Assembly (NCBI GenBank): GCA_905207625.1
Contig: CAJLLT010000026.1
Location: forward strand, 1-28,445
DNA from: an uncultured Eubacteriales bacterium
GTDB lineage: Bacteria; Bacillota; Clostridia; Oscillospirales; UBA644
Length of the DNA: 28,445 nt
Direction: 5' to 3'
The position numbers and the translations under genes were made by a program. Of this stretch, positions 7,693-13,806 are shown in pieces. Below the pieces are notes generated by a model. That model saw nothing but the letters and a program-made list of their open reading frames with translations, made no database searches and was not told the DNA's origin. Each line of letters starts with the position of its first letter. Position 1 is the first letter of the stretch.

Positions 7693-8142
7693 GTGAAAAA
7701 GATGATATCGGTATTACTGATGTTTTTACTGATACTCGTTCTTCTTTTCCCCACCTCGGCGGAAACAGAAAAAACGGTCCCGGTAAAGACAGGCAGCATG
7801 GCAGAAAAATTTTTGCCCTGTGATTTCCCGGATAATTCTGATTGCGGACAAGGTATCGGCGCAGAGATAAATGTAATGATATCCGGCTTTACAGGCAAAA
7901 CCGGAAGCAGTATTCAGAAAGAAATAGAAGAGCCTTTGAAAGGCGATTTCAGCAACACCGTTATCCGGGCTCTCGATACGGAAAGAATGGAGGAAACACT
8001 GGTATATGTTCCTGACGGCAATGAGGGAAATATTACTGATCTTGCGGAAAACAAGAATATAATCCTGATTGCGGCCGTCGGAATAATGGCTACCGTAATA
8101 TCTGTTCTGACGTTGGTTGCGATATTGAAAACAGAAGAGTAG
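7693..8142 (+). CDS. Hypothetical signal-anchored membrane protein
   Basis: I do not recognise this 149-residue protein. It has a classical signal peptide (MKKM plus a Leu/Val core, likely cut after SA near residue 23). About 95 exported residues follow, with two cysteines that could form a disulfide. A C-terminal membrane anchor (about 122-144) and a short KTEE tail end it. This is a type I single-pass layout. The start is GTG 7693, with AGAGGG about 7 bases upstream. It has its own strong promoter and terminator, so it is a single-gene unit. It sits between the anti-sigma gene and three lipoproteins, which hints at an envelope role but does not prove one. Confidence 0.75.
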   Translation: MKKMISVLLMFLLILVLLFPTSAETEKTVPVKTGSMAEKFLPCDFPDNSDCGQGIGAEINVMISGFTGKTGSSIQKEIEEPLKGDFSNTVIRALDTERMEETLVYVPDGNEGNITDLAENKNIILIAAVGIMATVISVLTLVAILKTEE

Positions 8143-8185
8143 AACATGCGTGTAAAGCCTTTTACATTAACATAACAGAAACAGT

Positions 8186-8218
8186 GCAGACTTCCTTCCG
8201 GGAAGTCTGCGTGTTTTT
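8186..8218 (+). terminator. Rho-independent terminator
   Basis: A perfect 10-bp stem GCAGACTTCC (8186-8195)/GGAAGTCTGC (8201-8210) with a 5-base loop is followed by GTGTTTTTA. It ends the transcript of the 149-residue membrane protein. Confidence 0.85.
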
Positions 8219-8266
8219 ATATTTCCGGGACAGAAAAATCAGCTGTCAAAAAATACCGTTTATGTA

Positions 8267-8295
8267 TTGACAAAATATTACAAACGTGCTATACT
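8267..8295 (+). promoter_or_regulatory. Consensus sigma-A promoter before the 487-residue lipoprotein gene
   Basis: The -35 is TTGACA (8267-8272), the spacer is 17 bases and the -10 is TATACT (8290-8295). It lies 68 bases before the ATG. Confidence 0.85.
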
Positions 8296-8363
8296 GGGAA
8301 AGGAAGAAAATCATTTGAATCTCTGAATGTCCGGAACATAAACAATGAAATCGGAGAACTGCG

Positions 8364-9827
8364 ATGAAAAACAGAATTGTCGTAACGGCAGCGGCGATCA
8401 CACTGGCATTTGCGCTGCTTTGTTCATGCACCGGACCTGAAAACCAGGTTCACCCAACTGATGCTCCGGCAACGGAACCCTCCTCTCAGGCTGAAGTCTC
8501 TTCAACAGAACCTCCTGTAGAAGATATCATATCTGAGATCGGAGACCCGGAGGAGTTTCTGACAAAAGCTTATACCAGAACCATCCGACTCCCGGCGCTC
8601 AAGGCAAAACAGATAAGCAAGATCACCGTAAGTTCCGGATATGAAGAGAGCACTTCCATCACACAAAATGTACTTTCTTTTGACCAAAGCGAAAACGGGG
8701 AGTTTACGGCAAATTTCAGTCAGGTTCAGGTCACTGGCGGGATCACCGTGGAAAATGCGGAATACTTTTATAAAGACGGCTATATCTACGAACCGGATAT
8801 GACTAAAACAAGAATGACAAAGTCTGAATTCCTCAATTTTGCATGGACTCCGTTCTATTGTCCTGAGGACTATTTATTGAGAGACATAAGCGTGATCCCC
8901 TACCCGGATTGCATATCGATCAAGGCCCACCTGACACCGGAAGCCCGGCAACAATTGCTGGAGTATTATCGGGATTTTGTTCCGGGAGCCAGCGGGATCT
9001 CCGCAACCATTGAAGCGGAAGCGGACATTGAAGGCTATCTGTCTCAGATGCACATTTCCTACCTGTTGTGGGGGAAAAATACGGATGTATCCATATCTCT
9101 GAGCACGGAGTTTTCAGCTCCGGGAAGCAACGTGACCGTACGGGAACCGATGGTACATCTTTACGAACCTTCACAAAAAGAACAGCTCGTGAACGGGGCG
9201 GTTTCCCAATACATATCCGCTCTGAAAAAAACATCTGAAGCAAACTTTCTCGAGGTCCTGGGCAATGTCCTGTGGGATGATATTCTGATTACAGGAGAGG
9301 CTGTTACCGGTAAGGAGGTTTTTTTGATGAAAATGGACAGAGCCGGGAGACAGTTTATCATGGAAGAAGAATACGGCGCAGTCCTTTACATTTCAGGAGG
9401 AACCGCATACATCAAAGAGGGAAATAACTGGAATACCGAAACCATCGACTGGGACAATGCAGTGATCAGCCTGATATCTACGGTAAAATCTCCCCGAAGC
9501 ATGGGCGTGGATGAAGTAACAGAGGAGACTGACACAAACGGAAATAAGCTGTTCAGAATCACGCTGAACGATCTGTACGTCAACTATGAAACCAATATAG
9601 TGGAGACCCTGTTCAACCTGGAATACTATAACTCATATTGGGCTTCCGATATTGTCTTTTCCTTTTCCATAGACGGACAGGGGAGGTTTGAACGACAGTC
9701 CCTGAAACTCAATGCCCGGCTTTTCAATGATACCGGAGAGTTTTTCAGTATTACGGAGAGATCCGTTGAATATACTTATCCCGATTCAACCGAAATTGTA
9801 CCGCCTGACATCGGAACGGCGGCATAG
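8364..9827 (+). CDS. Large lipoprotein, LppX/LolA-like fold suspected, possible internal duplication
   Basis: The 487-residue protein has signal peptide residues 1-21 and lipobox LCSC (Cys22 lipidated), then a Pro/Thr/Ser/Glu linker to about residue 55. Two halves carry the same kind of beta motif: YFYKDGYIYEPDMTKTRM in the first and VLYISGGTAYIKEGNNW in the second. The first resembles the DGYxYxxxxGxKxK segment of the two following lipoproteins, so all three may share a LppX/LolA-like (or DUF6612-like) lipid- or ligand-holding fold. That fold call is inference. It lies alone behind its own promoter. GGAG is about 10 bases before the ATG. It is anchored to the outer face of the membrane; the ligand is unknown. 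Confidence 0.8.
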   Translation: MKNRIVVTAAAITLAFALLCSCTGPENQVHPTDAPATEPSSQAEVSSTEPPVEDIISEIGDPEEFLTKAYTRTIRLPALKAKQISKITVSSGYEESTSITQNVLSFDQSENGEFTANFSQVQVTGGITVENAEYFYKDGYIYEPDMTKTRMTKSEFLNFAWTPFYCPEDYLLRDISVIPYPDCISIKAHLTPEARQQLLEYYRDFVPGASGISATIEAEADIEGYLSQMHISYLLWGKNTDVSISLSTEFSAPGSNVTVREPMVHLYEPSQKEQLVNGAVSQYISALKKTSEANFLEVLGNVLWDDILITGEAVTGKEVFLMKMDRAGRQFIMEEEYGAVLYISGGTAYIKEGNNWNTETIDWDNAVISLISTVKSPRSMGVDEVTEETDTNGNKLFRITLNDLYVNYETNIVETLFNLEYYNSYWASDIVFSFSIDGQGRFERQSLKLNARLFNDTGEFFSITERSVEYTYPDSTEIVPPDIGTAA

Positions 9828-9829
9828 TC

Positions 9830-9858
9830 TTGACAAAACGATAAAAATGAGGTACAAT
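9830..9858 (+). promoter_or_regulatory. Consensus sigma-A promoter before the paired lipoprotein genes
   Basis: The -35 is TTGACA (9830-9835), spacer 17 bases, -10 TACAAT (9853-9858). The -35 overlaps the space right after the previous stop codon (9825-9827). It shares TTGACAAAACG and TACAAT with the promoter at 7631. Confidence 0.85.
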
Positions 9859-9902
9859 GTAAGAAGATATAAACAGAGTATAATATTCAAAGGAGAAAAG
9901 GC

Positions 9903-10732
9903 ATGAAAAAATTCCGTATCCCGGCATTGGTTCTCGCCATTCTAATGGTGACTGCCCTTTTCTGTGGCTGTAAAGAAGTCAAGACCCCGAACAGATCTAT
10001 GAAGACGCAATGCGAAAGACCCTGGAACTCAAACAGGTCCACTCCAACGGCACATTATCCGTCAGCATTGATACTTCCCTGGGAATTGCGACGGATACCG
10101 GTCTGAGTTTTGAAACCTGGATCGATACTACGGAAGTCGAAAATCCCTACACGAAAGCTTCCATTGTATTGAACTACGCCGCAATGGGCATGAAGATCAA
10201 AGCCTCCGTGTGCTTTTCCGACGGCTACGTATTTATTGAAGCCATGGGACAAAAGCAGAAAATAAAGATTGACGACGAAATGAAAGATATGTCCGAAGGC
10301 ATCTCTGCCGAAGACTATCCCCAATACATCAAGAGTATAACCAGGGAAGACTCCGGGTCAGATGAGACCGTACTCAAGATACAGTTCGATACAAAGGCAT
10401 ATCTTACATATGTTATCTCCGAAAATGAAGAAATCCAAGAATTCATCGAAAAAATCAAGGATGAAATCGGAGGAGATTCCGAAAAAATGCCTGAGATAGA
10501 TATCGATGACACGGAAATAATCTGTCATTTGGACAAAAACGGATACATCTCCAAGTCGGAGATAGTTCTCAGCATAAAAATACACGACGAAGAAAACAGC
10601 CTTGAAATCAATATTTCGGGAAACATTGAGACAGACAGTCCCGGAAAATCCTTTGAGGTGACGCGCCCCGATCCGGAAGAATATACGGACGTAGATACGG
10701 ATTTCGGAGACATGGGCGACATAATAATGTAA
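9903..10732 (+). pseudogene. Lipoprotein gene interrupted by a one-base frameshift, paralog of the next gene
   Basis: The first frame encodes a perfect lipoprotein signal (MKKFRIPALVLAI..., lipobox FCGC, Cys23) and then ends in nonsense at 10106. A second frame, open only after TAA at 9971-9973, carries on as PEQIYEDAM and runs to the stop at 10732. Joining them needs one extra base in the C-run at 9985-9988 (CCCC to CCCCC), giving K-T-P-E-Q-I-Y. This aligns with TPEDLYKKS of the next gene. The repaired product would be about 276 residues against 273 in the paralog. AAAGGAG precedes the ATG well. Options are a recent mutation, phase variation at the C-run, or a sequencing error. The rest of the frame is free of decay, which favours a very recent event or an error. 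Confidence 0.85.
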
Positions 10733-10740
10733 CCGCGCCT

Positions 10741-10768
10741 TATCCCGCACCTGAAACGGAGCGGGATA
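10741..10768 (+). terminator. Hairpin between paralogous lipoprotein genes
   Basis: The arms TATCCCGC (10741-10748) and GCGGGATA (10761-10768) are perfect 8-base complements with a 12-base loop. No T-run follows directly, so it may be a weak terminator or a processing or stabilising structure between the two genes. No clear promoter is seen after it. Confidence 0.35.
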
Positions 10769-10808
10769 TAGGTTTGACGGATAAAAAAATATTTTCAGGA
10801 GAAAGACC

Positions 10809-11630
10809 ATGAAAAAGTTTCGCATTCCCGCACTTATCCTCGCAATCCTGATGGCAGTTACCCTTTTCTGCGGTTGCCAGCCGAAGGAGAAAGATAACAC
10901 TCCCACAGAGCCCCCCACCGAAGACATCAAGAACATGACTCCCGAGGACCTCTATAAAAAGTCCTCCGAAAAAATGAACTCCCTTCAGGATCTTCATATG
11001 AAAGGTTCCATGTCCTATGAATACGGCGGAGAAGTAATGGATATGGACCTCGAATCCTGGGAGAAGAAGGGCGCAAACCCCGTATCCAAATCCGTAATGA
11101 CGATGCACGTCAGCGGCATGGATCTGTCCACCGTTGTTTACATCAAAGACGGATACACCTACACCGATTCCTTCGGAATGAAGATGAAGCAGAAGATCGT
11201 TGAAGGTGAAACTGACTCTACCTCTCTGGCAGATATCGCAAACCTCGACGGTTACAATTACATCAAGGAAATGAACTCCGAAGTAAGAGACGACGGAACA
11301 TTCCTCAATATCGTTCTTGATTCCAAGATGCTGGCCGACAACCCCGAATTCGGAAGCGCCATGGCTGAAGCCACCGGCGGTTACGGCGGAGAAGGAATGG
11401 ATCTGAGCTTCTCCGACATAAACATGTCCATCACTATCGACAAGAACGGCTATTACAGCAATCTCAAGATGAGCTTCACAATGACCATGTCCATAATGGG
11501 ACAGTCTCTGGATATGGGCATGAGCTTTGATTTTGACTATATCGACGTTGGCTCCGCGGTTGAGATCGAAGACATCAATCCCGATGAATATTACGATATG
11601 GATGATGTTGACGACGACGATGTAGGCTGA
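10809..11630 (+). CDS. Lipoprotein, LppX/LprG-like or DUF6612-like, intact paralog
   Basis: The 273-residue protein has signal residues 1-22 and lipobox FCGC (Cys23 lipidated), then a Pro/Thr linker. The mature domain begins MTPEDLYKKSSEKMN and contains YIKDGYTYTDSFGMKMKQKI. Both the opening and the DGY motif are shared with the frameshifted gene just upstream, and the signal peptides are nearly identical, so the pair is a tandem duplication. The C-terminus is strikingly acidic (about 10 Asp/Glu in the last 15 residues). AGGAG lies 8-9 bases before the ATG. Probably co-transcribed from the promoter at 9830. A lipid-carrier-like beta-sheet half-barrel is suspected but not demonstrated. Confidence 0.82.
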   Translation: MKKFRIPALILAILMAVTLFCGCQPKEKDNTPTEPPTEDIKNMTPEDLYKKSSEKMNSLQDLHMKGSMSYEYGGEVMDMDLESWEKKGANPVSKSVMTMHVSGMDLSTVVYIKDGYTYTDSFGMKMKQKIVEGETDSTSLADIANLDGYNYIKEMNSEVRDDGTFLNIVLDSKMLADNPEFGSAMAEATGGYGGEGMDLSFSDINMSITIDKNGYYSNLKMSFTMTMSIMGQSLDMGMSFDFDYIDVGSAVEIEDINPDEYYDMDDVDDDDVG

Positions 11631-11644
11631 TCCTCAAAAAAAAC

Positions 11645-11679
11645 AATGCCATTCACTTTTATAAGTGAATGGCATTTTT
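11645..11679 (+). terminator. Strong bidirectional rho-independent terminator
   Basis: A 14-bp perfect stem AATGCCATTCACTT (11645-11658)/AAGTGAATGGCATT (11663-11676) with TTAT loop continues into TTT. A run of A precedes it, so it also works on the other strand. It ends the lipoprotein operon. Confidence 0.92.
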
Positions 11680-11697
11680 CCTTTCCCGGCGTATAAT
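11669..11697 (+). promoter_or_regulatory. Probable promoter of the duplicated-domain ATPase gene
   Basis: A perfect -10 TATAAT (11692-11697) has a weak -35 ATGGCA (11669-11674) at 17 bases. The -35 is embedded in the right arm of the terminator. It lies 33 bases before the ATG. Confidence 0.5.
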
Positions 11698-11730
11698 GAT
11701 AGTAAAATCGCCGAAAAGGAGTAATTAAGC

Positions 11731-12807
11731 ATGAACGGAAACGGTATTCGCACCTTTCTGAGCGCAAATACGCCGAAAGGGTTCTTTTCCTTCTTCAATG
11801 AATTTGCCGCGGATAAGGATAATTACATAATCAAAGGCGGACCGGGCACGGGCAAGAGCGGCCTTATGAAGAAAGTGGCAGGAAGAGCTTTGACCGAAGG
11901 CTTTTTCGTGGAATATGTATACTGTTCCTCGGATCCGGATTCCCTTGATGCGGTCTATGTCCCGGAAAAGGGATTCTTTATTGCCGACGGCACCCCGCCC
12001 CATGTACTCGAGCCGAAATTTCCCGGAGCCTGCGGCGGAATGATAAATCTCGGAGAATGCTGGGATGATAACGTCCTGCGCAGGAACAAAGATGACGTCA
12101 AGCAGCTCAACGGAAGGATCGCCGAAACATATAAAAGGGCCTACCGGTACATGAACGCCGCCGCCGATGCCTTCTGCGACATCCGCGAAAGCGCGGAAAA
12201 ATATATTATCGGACAGAAGGCGGAAAACTTCATCAACCGTCTGATATCGACCACCATAAAGAAACGCCGGAACGGGGAAGGATCCGTTTTCCGCAGATTT
12301 CTTTCCGGGGTGACACCCAAAGGTTTTTTGACCTTCAAGGACACGATATACACCCTTTGTTCCAAAGTCGTCCCCTTCAGCGACGGTTACTGTATAAGCC
12401 CGATATTCATCAATGCCATAAAGGATGCCGCAGTTGCCAGCGGGTATGACGTATACCTGTTCTACTCCCCCATTTGTCCCGAAGAAGCGGTCCATGTTGC
12501 GATTCCGGAGCTTGATACGGCTTTTGTAACATCAAACAGACTCGCCTCATTTGATCCCGAAAACGCCAGAAGTGTGAACATCAGACGGTTCCTTTCCCCG
12601 GACATAAGCAGCGTGTCGGCAAGAATGAGATTTGACAGCCGCCTCATGACCAGCTGTCTTGACAGAGCGGTGGAGGAATTCCGGAGAGCCAAAGCCCTTC
12701 ACGACGATCTTGAGGAAATATACATCGCCGCCATGGACTACGGCAAAGTCGACAGGATTACCATTCAGACCGTTTCCCGGTTGTTCGGCACCGCCTCCGA
12801 AGAGTAA
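11731..12807 (+). CDS. P-loop ATPase of the PRK06851 type with two half-repeats, second P-loop lost
   Basis: The 358-residue protein has Walker A GGPGTGKS (36-43) followed by YCSSDPDSLDAV, DGTPPHVLEPKFPGA and INLGE, signatures of a Firmicutes NTPase family of unknown role that I know as PRK06851. The protein is an internal duplication: FLSANTPKGFFSF (9-21) recurs as FLSGVTPKGFLTF (190-202), and EYVYCSSDPDSLDAVYVPE recurs as VYLFYSPICPEEAVHVAIPE. At the place of the second Walker A (about 212-223) the glycines and lysine are missing. AAAAGGAG lies well before the ATG. It is a single-gene unit between two terminators. No partner or substrate can be named. Confidence 0.82.
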   Translation: MNGNGIRTFLSANTPKGFFSFFNEFAADKDNYIIKGGPGTGKSGLMKKVAGRALTEGFFVEYVYCSSDPDSLDAVYVPEKGFFIADGTPPHVLEPKFPGACGGMINLGECWDDNVLRRNKDDVKQLNGRIAETYKRAYRYMNAAADAFCDIRESAEKYIIGQKAENFINRLISTTIKKRRNGEGSVFRRFLSGVTPKGFLTFKDTIYTLCSKVVPFSDGYCISPIFINAIKDAAVASGYDVYLFYSPICPEEAVHVAIPELDTAFVTSNRLASFDPENARSVNIRRFLSPDISSVSARMRFDSRLMTSCLDRAVEEFRRAKALHDDLEEIYIAAMDYGKVDRITIQTVSRLFGTASEE

Positions 12808-12848
12808 GCATTACCTGCATTTTCCCGAAAGAATCAATATATAATTAA

Positions 12849-12877
12849 ACCGTCCGGAAACAAAATTTCCGGACGGT
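12849..12877 (+). terminator. Probable terminator after the ATPase gene
   Basis: A perfect 12-bp stem ACCGTCCGGAAA (12849-12860)/TTTCCGGACGGT (12866-12877) with a 5-base loop. The following bases are CTCCTCTT rather than pure T, so termination is likely but less certain. Confidence 0.65.
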
Positions 12878-12883
12878 CTCCTC

Positions 12884-12912
12884 TTGACCTTTTCCCCTTT
12901 TTGTGATATACT
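12884..12912 (+). promoter_or_regulatory. Promoter of the uppP-ftsK-ygiQ operon
   Basis: The -35 is TTGACC (12884-12889), spacer 17 bases, -10 TATACT (12907-12912) with an extended TG-A. It is 39 bases before uppP. Confidence 0.8.
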
Positions 12913-12951
12913 ACAGGGTGTATAATTCGCTTTTTTTGCAAAGGAGTCATT

Positions 12952-13794
12952 ATGAGTATCTGGCAGTCAATATTACTTGGTCTTATTCAGGGAGTAACGG
13001 AATTTCTTCCCATTTCAAGTTCCGGTCATCTCATTCTTTTTCAGCAGATTTTCAACGTCCAGCTTGAAGGCAACGATATGCTTTTCGACACTCTGCTGCA
13101 TCTGGGAACACTTGTAGCTGTATTCATAGCTTTCCGCAAGAGGATATGCGCCCTCATAAAATCCTTTTTCCGTTCCATCCCGCAGCTTTTCAAAGGACAG
13201 CTCAAACCATCCACGGCGGACGGAAATCAGAGAATGATATTCTTCATAATCCTTTCCGTGCTTCCCCTGTTCATTCTTGTCCCGTTTAAGGATAAAATTG
13301 AATCTATAGCCTACGGTTCAACACTTTTTGTCGGAATAGCTCTTCTTTTCAACTCCGTGATACTTCTTCTCTGTGACCGTATAGTGGCAGGCAGAAAAAA
13401 AGCCGAAACAATGACCGTAAAGGACGCGCTTATAGTGGGCGGAGTCCAGGCTGTGGCGGTCCTTCCCGGTATTTCCCGTTCAGGTTCCACAATAACCGCC
13501 GGGGTCGCCTGCGGAATGAAGCGTAAATTTGCGGCGGAATATTCCTTTGTCCTTTCCATCCCGACAATTCTCGGGAGCGTCGTGCTCAACGTCCTGGACG
13601 TAGTCAAAGAAGGGGTTTTCAACACCGGAGATATCCCGGCATACATAATAGGCATGGTCGTGGCTGCGGTTTCCGGATTTTTCTCAATAAAACTTCTCGA
13701 AATACTTCTCAAGTCCAAGAAGTTTTCCGTATTTTCCATATACTGCGCTGCCGTAGGTATTTTTGCGATAGTATATTTTCTGCTGAATAAATAA
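12952..13794 (+). CDS. uppP: Undecaprenyl-diphosphatase UppP (BacA family)
   Basis: The 280-residue polytopic membrane protein has the signature GLIQGVTEFLPISSSGHL (10-27), with the catalytic Glu17 region and Ser/His cluster, and the second signature PGISRSGS (172-179). It removes a phosphate from undecaprenyl diphosphate on the outer face of the membrane, recycling the lipid carrier for peptidoglycan, and gives low-level bacitracin resistance. Length matches the family. AAAGGAG precedes the ATG by 7 bases. The ftsK gene follows after 12 bases, so both are in one transcript. Confidence 0.97.
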   Translation: MSIWQSILLGLIQGVTEFLPISSSGHLILFQQIFNVQLEGNDMLFDTLLHLGTLVAVFIAFRKRICALIKSFFRSIPQLFKGQLKPSTADGNQRMIFFIILSVLPLFILVPFKDKIESIAYGSTLFVGIALLFNSVILLLCDRIVAGRKKAETMTVKDALIVGGVQAVAVLPGISRSGSTITAGVACGMKRKFAAEYSFVLSIPTILGSVVLNVLDVVKEGVFNTGDIPAYIIGMVVAAVSGFFSIKLLEILLKSKKFSVFSIYCAAVGIFAIVYFLLNK

Positions 13795-13806
13795 GGAGCT
13801 GACTCA

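Noticed and set aside
9974..9991. Programmed -1 ribosomal frameshift in the lipoprotein gene
   Set aside because: ACCCCG is not a usual slippery heptamer and no strong downstream hairpin or internal Shine-Dalgarno signal is evident; base loss in a C-run is simpler.
10774..10802. Promoter before the intact paralogous lipoprotein (TTGACG)
   Set aside because: No -10-like hexamer exists at 16-18 bases; the gene is more likely read from the promoter at 9830.
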